Shown: in pieces, positions 1 through 6,859 of the stretch
How positions within the stretch are numbered: position 1 is the first letter of the stretch
Layout of the letters: each line of letters opens with the position of its first letter
Assembly (NCBI GenBank): GCA_964519895.1
Contig: CAZFLE010000011.1
Location: forward strand, 1 to 64,000
DNA: 64,000 bases
Reading direction: 5' to 3'
Origin: CAYFPX01 sp964519895
Lineage (GTDB): Bacteria > Myxococcota_A > UBA796 > CAJQPC01
Notes under the pieces: model-generated
Told to the model about the DNA's origin: nothing
Seen by the model: only the letters and a program-made list of their open reading frames with translations
Database searches by the model: none
Program-made: the position numbers and the translations under genes

Positions 1-390
1 ACCAAGGGCTGAACCATCGAGGCTCGCGGGTTCCGCGAGCTCCACGAGACCGGCCAGGAGCACGGCGTCGCGATCCTGGGCGTCAGCCTGGACTCGGTCG
101 AGAGTCACCAGGCCTTCGCCAGCAAGCTCGACGTGCCCTATGCGCTGCTGTCCGATGGTCGAGGGGTGACCGCCAAGTCCTACGGGGTCAAGCGGGGGGT
201 CGGGCCCCTGAGCGTCGCCAGCCGCAAGACGTTCCTGATCGGGCCGGATGGCAAGGTGCTCAAGCGCTGGGACAAGGTCGACGTCTACGCCCACCACACC
301 CAGGTCCAGGTCGCGCTGGCCGAGGCCGGGCTGCTGGGCGAGGACAATGTCCCGGTGCGGGGCCTGCGGAAGAAGAAGAAAAAGGACTGA
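1..390 (+). CDS. Selenocysteine peroxiredoxin, BCP type (partial, left end cut)
   Basis: Frame 1 is open across the left edge except for one TGA at 10-12, then runs to TGA at 388-390. The product reads TKG-U-TIEARGFREL and continues with typical AhpC/TSA (BCP) sequence: GVSLDSVESH, PYALLSDG, KSYGV, KTFLIGPDGKVLKRW. BCP peroxiredoxins have the peroxidatic Cys at exactly this place (TPGCT-EA). Sec there would catalyse peroxide reduction; Sec peroxiredoxins are known in bacteria. There is no Cys five residues after U, so the usual BCP resolving Cys is absent, and a 1-Cys (1-Sec) cycle is inferred. The C-terminus ends in five lysines and an Asp. A hairpin just after the TGA fits a bacterial SECIS. 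The N-terminal part lies outside the window. The alternative, a true stop or pseudogene, is unlikely given the intact downstream codons and a second matching case at 14099-15778. Confidence 0.85.
10..40 (+). other. Bacterial SECIS element after UGA codon (selenoperoxiredoxin)
   Basis: UGA at 10-12 is followed by a perfect 8-bp stem, GCTCGCGG (22-29) with CCGCGAGC (33-40), and a 3-nt loop GTT (30-32). Seventeen nucleotides separate the UGA from the loop and the first loop base is G. Known bacterial SECIS elements have an apical loop about 16-37 nt after UGA with a G in its first two positions, so this fits. SelB would bind the loop and deliver Sec-tRNA. The fold was read by eye, not computed. 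Confidence 0.78.
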
Positions 391-408
391 GCGGGGCCAG
401 ATCTCCAG

Positions 409-431
409 TTGAAAGTGAAAATCACTTTCAA
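409..431 (+). promoter_or_regulatory. Fur-like operator 1 upstream of bfd
   Basis: A perfect 10-bp inverted repeat, TTGAAAGTGA - AAA - TCACTTTCAA. The 19-mer GAAAGTGAAAATCACTTTC (411-429) matches the classical Fur consensus GATAATGATAATCATTATC at 14 of 19 positions by hand count. It lies about 80 bp before a bfd-like gene, a typical iron-repressed target. A regulator other than Fur cannot be excluded. Confidence 0.6.
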
Positions 432-475
432 AAAGGGTGGCGGGCTCGGTGGGGACCGGTAATCTTGGCCTCGTC

Positions 476-497
476 ATTGAAAACGACTTTCAATTTC
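476..497 (+). promoter_or_regulatory. Fur-like operator 2 upstream of bfd
   Basis: An inverted repeat ATTGAAA - N5 - TTTCAAT (476-494). The 19-mer at 479-497 matches the Fur consensus at 12 of 19 positions and shares the GAAA/TTTC half-sites of the site at 409-431. It ends 14 bp before the bfd start codon, so binding would block transcription. The core lies 68 bp from operator 1. Confidence 0.52.
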
Positions 498-511
498 AAT
501 GACCACTGGCC

Positions 512-790
512 ATGGACCACGAAGACAGCCACCTGCCGCTCGCGTTGGACCGGGGCGCGCCCCTGGTCCTGGCCAGTCGACCGGACGGGGTGCCGCTCTT
601 GCCGGCGATGGGGCGGCCGATGCTGCGCTGCGAGTGTGCAGCGGTCACCTTCGACAACGTCGCTCACCAGGTCGAGGGCGGCGAGCCCCTCCAGGCGGTC
701 AGCGAGCGCACCGGGTGTGGGCAGAACTGCACGGCATGCGTGGACGATCTGCTGCGGCACCTGCATGCGCGGCGACGGGGCTGTCACTAA
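512..790 (+). CDS. bfd: BFD-like [2Fe-2S] protein (bacterioferritin-associated ferredoxin)
   Basis: A 92-residue protein whose second half is a BFD-like [2Fe-2S] domain. Cys40-Glu-Cys42 lies before CGQNCTAC, giving ligands C40, C42, C73 and C76; the x30 gap between pairs is close to the x31 of E. coli Bfd. Cys69 is an extra cysteine. Bfd passes electrons to bacterioferritin so that stored iron can be mobilised, and a bacterioferritin gene follows at 1055. The first 36 residues are not part of the usual domain, so the true start could be the ATG at 608 or 620. No clear Shine-Dalgarno precedes either. Two Fur-like boxes sit immediately upstream, consistent with induction under iron starvation. 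Confidence 0.8.
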   Translation: MDHEDSHLPLALDRGAPLVLASRPDGVPLLPAMGRPMLRCECAAVTFDNVAHQVEGGEPLQAVSERTGCGQNCTACVDDLLRHLHARRRGCH

Positions 791-814
791 GGGGTGCTGC
801 GGGCGACGGCCGCG

Positions 815-1013
815 CGGAGAGGCATCGAACGCGACAGTCTGCGCGCGGAGCGGAGAGCCCCTGAACGCGACAGATCCCGTGCTCTCGGGCTGAACGGGGG
901 GTGCGGACGGCGTGCGGATCGAAATGTTCTCGTCGCGATGGGCCGCGACCCAGGGCGATCTGTCGCGTTCAGGTCCACTCCATGTGGGAGCTGTCGCGTT
1001 CAGGCCCTCTCCG
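815..1013. repeat. Four-copy 23-bp repeat, two copies in each orientation
   Basis: The 264-bp space between bfd and bfr holds four 23-bp units ending in the core CTGAACGCGACAG. Plus-strand copies lie at 815-837 and 851-873; minus-strand copies at 960-982 and 991-1013. Three share the 5' half CGGAGAG. Copies 2 and 3 form a perfect 16-bp inverted repeat (861-876 with 957-972) that could fold the whole segment into a large hairpin. The function is unknown. Possibilities are operator sites, an RNA structure upstream of bfr, or a dispersed intergenic repeat family. Confidence 0.7.
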
Positions 1014-1054
1014 CGTGGCCGCGTTAGAGCCGGACGCCTCACCAGGAGCGGCCA

Positions 1055-1525
1055 GTGCAGGGCAATGATCAGGTCATCGACACCCTCAACGACGTGCTGT
1101 GCGCCGAGCTGACGGGCATCAACCAGTACTTCATCCACAGCAAGATGCTCAAGGACTGGGGCTACAAGCGCCTGGCCGACCACGCGTGGCACGAGTCCAT
1201 CGACGAGATGAAGCACGCCGACGAGGTCATCGAGCGCATCCTGTTCCTGGGCGGCGTGCCGAACATGCAGAAGTACATGAAGGTCAACGTGGGCCAGGAC
1301 GTCGAGGAGCAGCATCGCTTCGACCTCCAGCTCGAGGTGATGGCCTGCGCCAACCTGAACAAGGGCATCGCCCAGGCCCGCGACGTCGGCGACAACGGCA
1401 CCGCCGAGCTCCTCGAGCGCATCCTGGTCGGCGAGGAAGAGCACGTGGACTGGATCGAGACCCAGCTCCGGATGATCGGGGAGATGGGGCTGCAGAACTA
1501 CCTGGTGACCCAGGTCCACGAGTAG
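1055..1525 (+). CDS. bfr: Bacterioferritin, haem-binding iron storage protein
   Basis: A 156-residue four-helix ferritin, the normal length for Bfr. Bfr assembles as a 24-mer that oxidises Fe(II) and stores Fe(III). The ferroxidase-centre motifs are present: ELTGINQYF (first Glu), DEMKHAD (Glu and His around the haem-ligand Met), DLQLEV (Glu) and GEEEHVDW (Glu, His). The Met of DEMKH is the ligand for the inter-subunit haem. Translation is taken from GTG 1055, which has AGGAG at 1044-1048 and gives the usual N-terminus (QGNDQVIDTLNDVL). It follows bfd, as in many genomes, but the long repeat-bearing gap suggests it may have its own promoter. Confidence 0.95.
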   Translation: MQGNDQVIDTLNDVLCAELTGINQYFIHSKMLKDWGYKRLADHAWHESIDEMKHADEVIERILFLGGVPNMQKYMKVNVGQDVEEQHRFDLQLEVMACANLNKGIAQARDVGDNGTAELLERILVGEEEHVDWIETQLRMIGEMGLQNYLVTQVHE

Positions 1526-1556
1526 CACCCCGCCGCGCCCACGGGCGGTCGACCAG

Positions 1557-1590
1557 AAGCCCCTGACCCTCGGGTCGGGGGTTTCGTCGT
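1557..1590 (+). terminator. Intrinsic terminator after bfr
   Basis: A GC-rich stem, CCCCTGACCC (1560-1569) against GGGTCGGGGG (1572-1581), extended by A-T pairs and followed by TTTCGTCGTTTT. It starts 31 bp after the bfr stop codon and is the clearest factor-independent terminator in the window. Confidence 0.7.
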
Positions 1591-1620
1591 TTTGGGGCAA
1601 TTACCCCCAACTGGGTTTGG

Positions 1621-1714
1621 TTATGGTGGATTTATCACCATAAAGTGGCAGCTAATGCGCTGACCGGAGGGAAGCTGGTGGACATTCCACCAACGAGGTG
1701 GTAGAAAACCCACC
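1621..1714. promoter_or_regulatory. Cluster of TGGTGG/CCACCA dyads before an AAA-Fis regulator
   Basis: Two 17-bp palindromes share one design: TGGTGGATTTATCACCA at 1624-1640 and TGGTGGACATTCCACCA at 1676-1692. Their starts are 52 bp apart, about five helical turns, so a protein would bind both on one DNA face. The first extends to TTATGGTG/CACCATAA arms. A third, looser dyad, GGTGG-N8-CCACC (1697-1714), covers the GTG start at 1698. The region is noticeably AT-rich for this genome. Autoregulation by the downstream Fis-type protein is an inference. Confidence 0.6.
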
Positions 1715-2915
1715 ATTGCCAGCTTCCCTCGCCGACGCCGTCTCCGTCTTCCGCGGAAACCCCTTCACAGACAACGCCGTCGCCTCCCGAGCCCGCCTGG
1801 GCCGCCTCCTCCTGACCCCACCCGCAGCACGGGCGTTCCGCGGCGCCCTGCGGGGGTCGGCCCCCTTCGGGGCCGAAGACTTGGTCCTGGCCGTCGCCCA
1901 CGCCCGGGCCAGTGCGCTGCTCGAACCCAGGCGTGTCTTCGGGCCCGACGTCGTCCCGGACGATGTGCTGGCCCAGCTGCCCCGGTCCCGTCACGACTAC
2001 GCCAGCATGGGCTTCGCCGCCGCGCGGACCTTTCGTGCACTCCAGGCTGCGCCCGGGCCGTCGTCGGCGCTGTGCAACCTGCGGCGCCGCGGGTGGGCGA
2101 GCGCCTTTGGCGCCTCGCTGATCGACGCCCTGGACACCGAGCTCCTGCGCCGGGGCCAGCCCGTGGTGATCTGTGGCGAGGCCGGCTCGGGCCGGCGCAC
2201 CTTGGCCCGGGCCGTGCTCAGTGGGGTGCCCGCGCCGGGGGACCGGCCTCCGTGGACGGCGCCGGTGATCGCGCCGTGGGATCCGGCCGCACCCCCTCAG
2301 ACTTCGACGGGGGGCCTGATCGTGGGCGGGTTGCTCCAGCGCACGCCGGTCGAGCTGGCCGAGCTCGAAGCGGCGCTCGATCGCGGCCCAGGGCCGCGCC
2401 TGGCGATCACTTGCGGACCGTGGGCCACGGTGGCCGGCCACCTGCCCCGGGCGCTCGCGGCCCGGCTGGCGCCTCTGCGGCTGGAGCTGGTGCCGCTGAG
2501 GGACCGGCTCGAAGACCTGGACGCCCTGGCGACCTCGCGGCTGGTGACCTGGGGTCGGGACTTGCGGGCCGCGGGCTCGCCGGGCCTGGACCATGGCCCG
2601 GTGCTGTCGTGGTTCCAGGGGGCACACGCCCGCCACCACGACTGGCCGGGCAACCAGGCCGAGCTCGAGGGCGCGGTCCGAGCCCTCCTGCTGGGTGGCC
2701 AGCCCGCGCTCCCGGCCCCAACCCGATCGGCGCCGGACAGCTCCGAGCCGCTGCCCGGTGGCTTGGCCCAGGGGACCTGGAGCGATCGCCAGGTGCGGGA
2801 CTGGTACCTGCAGCGGGTCCACGGAGCGACCGGCCGCATCGGACGCACGGCCCGAATCCTGGGTCTCGACCGGTCGACAGTGAGGCTGCGCCTGCGCCAG
2901 GCCGGGCTGTCGTGA
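1698..2915 (+). CDS. Degenerate sigma54-activator-like AAA+ protein with Fis-type HTH
   Basis: A 405-residue protein with remnants of an NtrC-family AAA+ domain. A Walker A-like GEAGSGRR (about residue 157) lacks the catalytic Lys. The second Walker motif is replaced by GGLIVGGLLQR. LRLELVPLRDRLEDL and HDWPGNQAELEGAV match the conserved 'PLRER-EDI' and 'WPGN-REL' segments. The GAFTGA loop that contacts sigma54 is missing. A Fis-type helix-turn-helix ends the protein (TGRIGRTARILGLDRSTVRLRLRQAGL). It probably binds DNA but neither hydrolyses ATP nor activates sigma54; this is inferred from the lost residues. The GTG at 1698 lies inside a palindrome and lacks a strong ribosome site, so TTG 1716 is another possible start. 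It overlaps the next gene by 4 bp (GTGA). Confidence 0.75.
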   Translation: MVENPPLPASLADAVSVFRGNPFTDNAVASRARLGRLLLTPPAARAFRGALRGSAPFGAEDLVLAVAHARASALLEPRRVFGPDVVPDDVLAQLPRSRHDYASMGFAAARTFRALQAAPGPSSALCNLRRRGWASAFGASLIDALDTELLRRGQPVVICGEAGSGRRTLARAVLSGVPAPGDRPPWTAPVIAPWDPAAPPQTSTGGLIVGGLLQRTPVELAELEAALDRGPGPRLAITCGPWATVAGHLPRALAARLAPLRLELVPLRDRLEDLDALATSRLVTWGRDLRAAGSPGLDHGPVLSWFQGAHARHHDWPGNQAELEGAVRALLLGGQPALPAPTRSAPDSSEPLPGGLAQGTWSDRQVRDWYLQRVHGATGRIGRTARILGLDRSTVRLRLRQAGLS

Positions 2916-3310
2916 GCGCGACCGCCTTCGACGGGCTGGTCCTGCGCGTGGCCGCCGAGCGCCGGCAACGGGGGGACCTCGATGCCGCGTTCCTGGACGC
3001 CGTGGCGGTGGTCCAGGGCACCGAGGGGCTGGCCCGACTGGTCAGCTGGCTGCATGAGCAGGGCGGGCTGCCGGGGGTCCTGGCGGGCCTGGCCGAGCGG
3101 CTGGACAGCGGGGGTGGGGCCCGAGCGGTCACCGCGGCCGTGGCCTTGCTCGCGGACCGCGAAGCCGGACAGGCCCAGGCAGTCCAGCTCGAGCGTGCCC
3201 GGCGGCACCTCGGCCTGCTCGCTGGTCTCCCGGCATCCCGGCGCAGCGACGTCTCGGCCGAGGTCGAACAGCTGGCCCAGGACCTGGTGGCGGGGCGCGA
3301 GCTGCTCTGA
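2912..3310 (+). CDS. Hypothetical protein coupled to the AAA-Fis regulator
   Basis: A 132-residue cytosolic protein starting at a GTG that overlaps the upstream stop (GTGA), which implies translational coupling. It is rich in Ala, Leu, Arg and Glu, predicted helical, with no Cys, signal peptide or membrane segment. I recognise no domain. The pairing suggests it is a partner or effector of the regulator. It ends just before the palindrome array. Confidence 0.65.
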   Translation: MSATAFDGLVLRVAAERRQRGDLDAAFLDAVAVVQGTEGLARLVSWLHEQGGLPGVLAGLAERLDSGGGARAVTAAVALLADREAGQAQAVQLERARRHLGLLAGLPASRRSDVSAEVEQLAQDLVAGRELL

Positions 3311-3345
3311 GGCCCGGCCCCCGGCCCCCGGCCCGGCAGGCGACG

Positions 3346-3568
3346 ATCGTCCGTACTTCGGACGTTCGTCCCTCCGCCCCCGGGCCGCCGGCGACCAACG
3401 TCCGTACTTCGGACGTTCGTCCCTCCCAACTCAGTTGGAGCCCCTCAACGTCCGAAGTACGGACGTTCGTCCCCCCGCCCCCGGGCCGTCGGCGACAAAC
3501 GTCCGTACTTCGGACGTTCGTCCCTCCCAACTCAGTTGGAGCCCCCCAACGTCCGTACTTCGGACCTT
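3346..3568. repeat. Array of five palindromes at a 50-51 bp period
   Basis: Five copies of AACGTCCG-TACTT-CGGACGTT lie near 3346, 3397, 3447, 3498 and 3548. Copies 1 and 5 have single-base changes at the ends. In copy 3 the 5-bp centre is inverted (AAGTA). The spacers alternate: type A holds GCCCCCGGGCCG and GGCGAC (between copies 1-2 and 3-4), type B holds the palindrome CCAACTCAGTTGG (2-3 and 4-5). The higher-order unit is therefore about 101 bp, repeated twice. It sits between convergent genes ending at 3310 and 3575. A bidirectional terminator or protein-binding array is possible. It is not a CRISPR because the spacers recur. Confidence 0.85.
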
Positions 3569-3574
3569 CGTCCC

Positions 3575-5278
3575 CTACTTGATCCGGTTCCCGCCCATCT
3601 CATTGTTGAAGATCCAGGCCACGACCTCCCCCAGCTCGAAGCGGTCGGACATGAAGGTCTGGATGCTCGCTGCGGCAGATCCCGCCAGGCGCAGGTCGGA
3701 GCGGGCCTGCTGCATGAGCGCCACCCGTTGGCGCCAGCGGGTGATGTTCTCGGGCCGCAGATCCACCCAGCCCTTGCGGGCCCAGCGGTCCACGCTCTGG
3801 GCGGTCAGCTGCGCCGTGTCGGTGTGGCCCACGACCTCGGGCACGTTGATCCGGGGACCGCGCATCAGCGTCTCGCCGTCGGGCATCAAGACGGGAATGC
3901 CGATGCTGGGGGCCAGCCGGGCGACCCGGGACGGCTGCAGGGCGTCGACCATGGCCTGGGCGACCTGGGCGGCCGTGCGGGTGTCGCCCAGCAGGGCAGC
4001 GGTGGTGCCCTTGCCGCGCCGGCCGTAGATGGCCTTGAGCAGGGCGGCCTCGAACAAGAGCTTGCTCAGCTCGGGAGGACCTAGCCGCCCCAGGGCGATG
4101 CTGGGCACACCGTCGCCGCTGGCCAGGGCCTCGTCCTCGCACGCCGCCAGGTCCCGCAGGGCCACGCCGCGCACCAGGCCAGCCTTGTAGCTGGGGTCGA
4201 GCACCGAGCTGTCCAGGGCCGAGATGATGTCCCGGCCCGTGTTGTGGCCCCGGAGCTCCTGGACCACGGTGTGGGCGATCTCCTCGGGGGTGATGTACTC
4301 CATCTGCCCCAGGGCGGTGATGGCGGCGAATTCGCCCCAGGTGAACACGCCGTTCTCACCGGTGTCGAGCACCGGCACCTTCAGGTCGCCGATGGCCTGG
4401 TACGCATCGAAGTCCTGGGCCAGGGGCAACGCCTTGCCCGCCACGAGCGCCACGGTCTGGGGCTCGAACACACGGTTGTTGCCGTGCTTGTCCGTGACGT
4501 GTTTCACCTGGACCGCGCGATAGCCGATCATCGCCGCGGGCTTGACCTCCTTGACGATGGGGCTGTCCGGGGTCCGGGCCAACAGGAAGAGCAAGCCGGT
4601 GTGGCCAAAAGCGGCCTCGTTCTTGGCCAGCAGCTTCTTGGACGGCCGGTCCTCGGAGTGGGTGTAGGGGATGTTGAGCCCCATGCCGCCGGTGCCCGTG
4701 GTGCCGACCTTGAGGTAGACCTTGGTGCCGTACTCGCTGGTCGCGCGGTGCAGGAAGCGGATGTGCCGGATGATCTGGGGCACCGTCTGGGACAGCAGGA
4801 AGGTCTCCAGATCCTGGGTTCCCGTCGCGTCGAAGCCAGCATCGCCGATCCAGGAGCGCACCTTGGCGGCGCCGTCGAAGACGTCCTGGTAGCTCAGCCC
4901 GGTGGCGGTGTTGACGGCGTCGACCATCACGTCGGGGCGATGCCGCTGGATCATCTGGACCAGGTGATTGTCGGCATAGGCGGACTCGAAGTTCCCGTAG
5001 AGCGCCTCGAGCAACAGCCCCCTCAGCGACGGCTCGGCGAGGATGCTGCCCCGCGGCGTCTCGGCCAGGGCCGCGGGCACGAAGAGGTTGCCCCACGCGG
5101 GCACGAAGCTCACCCGCTTGCCGAACTCGTCCTTGTGGGCCCGGCAGGCCTGCTCGGCCTCGTGGCGCTGAAGGCTGGCGACGACGATGCGGTGCGGTTC
5201 CAGGGAGCGCACGATGTGGCGCACGACCTGCGTGCCCACGAGTCCGGCGCCACCCAGGATCAGGAAGTCATGGTGCAT
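3575..5278 (-). CDS. NAD(P)-binding Rossmann-fold protein (SDR/epimerase-like)
   Basis: A 567-residue protein opening with an extended-SDR nucleotide-binding motif, FLILGGAGLVGTQVV (residues 5-19). No SDR YxxxK catalytic pair is obvious. Later conserved-looking segments include DAVNTATGLSYQDVF, YLKVGTTGTGGMGLNIPYTHSED, GENGVFTWGEFAAITALGQMEY and PSIGIPVLMPDGE. I read it as a large NAD(P)-dependent oxidoreductase or epimerase-like protein, possibly a single-purpose family of uncharacterised members; the substrate is unknown. The start is ATG 5278, with GGAG about 8 bp before. It lies 72 bp downstream of the Deg-type protease on the same strand, so the two may be co-transcribed. Confidence 0.8.
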   Translation of the reverse strand: MHHDFLILGGAGLVGTQVVRHIVRSLEPHRIVVASLQRHEAEQACRAHKDEFGKRVSFVPAWGNLFVPAALAETPRGSILAEPSLRGLLLEALYGNFESAYADNHLVQMIQRHRPDVMVDAVNTATGLSYQDVFDGAAKVRSWIGDAGFDATGTQDLETFLLSQTVPQIIRHIRFLHRATSEYGTKVYLKVGTTGTGGMGLNIPYTHSEDRPSKKLLAKNEAAFGHTGLLFLLARTPDSPIVKEVKPAAMIGYRAVQVKHVTDKHGNNRVFEPQTVALVAGKALPLAQDFDAYQAIGDLKVPVLDTGENGVFTWGEFAAITALGQMEYITPEEIAHTVVQELRGHNTGRDIISALDSSVLDPSYKAGLVRGVALRDLAACEDEALASGDGVPSIALGRLGPPELSKLLFEAALLKAIYGRRGKGTTAALLGDTRTAAQVAQAMVDALQPSRVARLAPSIGIPVLMPDGETLMRGPRINVPEVVGHTDTAQLTAQSVDRWARKGWVDLRPENITRWRQRVALMQQARSDLRLAGSAAASIQTFMSDRFELGEVVAWIFNNEMGGNRIK

Positions 5279-5350
5279 GAAGGGACTCCGGCCGTCCTGG
5301 CCGAGGGCTCCTATCCAGATCTGGCCGCCCGGCGCTCGCCGGCTGGGCGG

Positions 5351-6724
5351 TCAGCCCTTGCGCACCGTCACGTACATCCGCCTGCCGTCGCGTTCGACGG
5401 CCACCAAGACGCTCGCATCGGCGTTCTCGATCAGCTTGCGGGCGCTGGCGGCATCGGTCACCCGGCGGCGCTCGACCTCGATCACGATGTCCCCGCGACG
5501 CAGCACCCCATGGGCCGGGCTGCCCTGGGCCACGCTCTGGACCCGGACGCCGGATTGGGTGTTCAAGAGCTCCAGCCCCAGCACGTTGGCGACCGGGCTC
5601 TTCTGGGGCTCCGGCGGGGCCTTGGCCACCACCTCGCCATCTTCGGGAAATTCGGCCAGGGTCACGTTGAGCATCTGGCGCCGACTGTTGCGGACGACCG
5701 CCAGCTTCACCTTGCTGCCCGGGGGCGAGAGCCCGATCTCCCTTGCCAGATCCTGGGGGTCCTCGACAGGCTCGCCGTCGACCATCACGATTACGTCGCC
5801 GGGCTTCACCCCGCCCTTCAGCGCCGGGCTGCCCTCCATCACCTCGGACACCAGGGCCCCGCGGGCGCGGTCCAGGCCGAGCTCGGTGGCCAGATCGGTG
5901 GTCAGCGCCTGCATGCGGATGCCCAGCCAGCCCCGCACGACCTTGCCGTGCTCCTTGAGCTGGGGGAGCATGTCCCGGACCATGTTCGAGGGGATGGCAA
6001 AGGCCAAGCCGTCCGCCGACGCGATGATCGCCGTGTTGATGCCCACCACCTCGCCGTGGAGGTTGAACAGTGGACCACCGGAGTTGCCGGGGTTGATCGC
6101 CGCGTCGGTCTGGATGAAGTCGTCGAAGGGCCCGGCGCCGATGCTGCGGCCCTTGGCCGACACGATGCCTTGGGTGACCGTGTGGCCCAGGCCGTGGGGG
6201 TTGCCCATCGCCACGACCCAGTCGCCCACCTGCATCGCCGCGCTGTCCCCCAGCGAGAGCGCGGGCAGGCCGGTCTCGTCGACCTTGAGCAGGGCCACGT
6301 CGGTGTTCTGGTCCACGCCGACGATCTCCGCTGGGAAGTCCCGGCCGTCGACCAGCTTCACGTGGACCTCGGTGGCCCGATCGATCACGTGGAAGTTGGT
6401 CAGCACATAGCCGTCTGCGCTGATGAAGAAGCCGCTCCCGACGCCCTTGCGCGGGGGCTCCTGGTACACGATCCCGTCCCCGTCCCGGTCGAACAGGTGG
6501 CGCAGCAACGGGTTCACGTTCTCGGCGAGCACCGCCTGGGCCTGGGCCGTGACCTCGACCCGCACCACGGCGGGCGAGGTCTGCTCCACCAGGGGCGCCA
6601 GGGAAGGCACACCGACGCGGGTGACGGGCGGCGGCTCGGCCGAGACGGCGTCGACCAGCGTGGAACAGCCGGCCAGACCGATCAAGGCCAACCCAGAGAC
6701 GAGGATCAGGCGTGCGAGAGACAT
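5351..6724 (-). CDS. HtrA/Deg-family serine protease, lipoprotein
   Basis: A 457-residue protease for periplasmic quality control, probably lipid-anchored: MSLARLILVSGLALIGLAGC gives a lipobox with Cys20. The trypsin-like domain carries the full triad: His in TNFHVID, Asp in NTDVALLKV and Ser in NPGNSGGPLF. Two PDZ domains follow, the first from GWLGIRMQ to about LAEFP, the second from LGLELLNTQSGVRVQSV to the end, as in DegP/DegQ. The open frame extends far upstream, but the N-terminus before Met at 6724 does not look like protein and the signal sequence fixes the start. The insertion NPLLRHLFDRDGDGIVYQEPP before the protease core is unusual and may bind calcium. It is transcribed divergently from the gene at 6860. 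Confidence 0.93.
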   Translation of the reverse strand: MSLARLILVSGLALIGLAGCSTLVDAVSAEPPPVTRVGVPSLAPLVEQTSPAVVRVEVTAQAQAVLAENVNPLLRHLFDRDGDGIVYQEPPRKGVGSGFFISADGYVLTNFHVIDRATEVHVKLVDGRDFPAEIVGVDQNTDVALLKVDETGLPALSLGDSAAMQVGDWVVAMGNPHGLGHTVTQGIVSAKGRSIGAGPFDDFIQTDAAINPGNSGGPLFNLHGEVVGINTAIIASADGLAFAIPSNMVRDMLPQLKEHGKVVRGWLGIRMQALTTDLATELGLDRARGALVSEVMEGSPALKGGVKPGDVIVMVDGEPVEDPQDLAREIGLSPPGSKVKLAVVRNSRRQMLNVTLAEFPEDGEVVAKAPPEPQKSPVANVLGLELLNTQSGVRVQSVAQGSPAHGVLRRGDIVIEVERRRVTDAASARKLIENADASVLVAVERDGRRMYVTVRKG

Positions 6725-6859
6725 GTCAGAGTGGCCCCATGTTGTCCGGTGAGCACAACCCCCTACCCGGGAGTCGCGCTTCCCACACCCTTGGACACCG
6801 GCGAGGGCCGACAACACCACCGGCACGATCCCCCCGGACCGTCGGGATAGGAGGCCGGC

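Noticed and set aside
428..1600. 390-codon open frame on the minus strand
   Set aside because: It lies opposite bfd and bacterioferritin, whose motifs are unmistakable; the minus product is low-complexity His/Leu/Val typical of antisense frames in GC-rich DNA.
3346..3568. CRISPR array
   Set aside because: Repeat period fits loosely, but spacers recur, each repeat is a perfect palindrome, one is centre-inverted and there are no cas genes.
4244..6850. 868-codon plus-strand open frame
   Set aside because: Antisense to the Rossmann-fold and Deg-protease genes; composition (His, Gly, Asp-rich) is that of a reverse-strand shadow.
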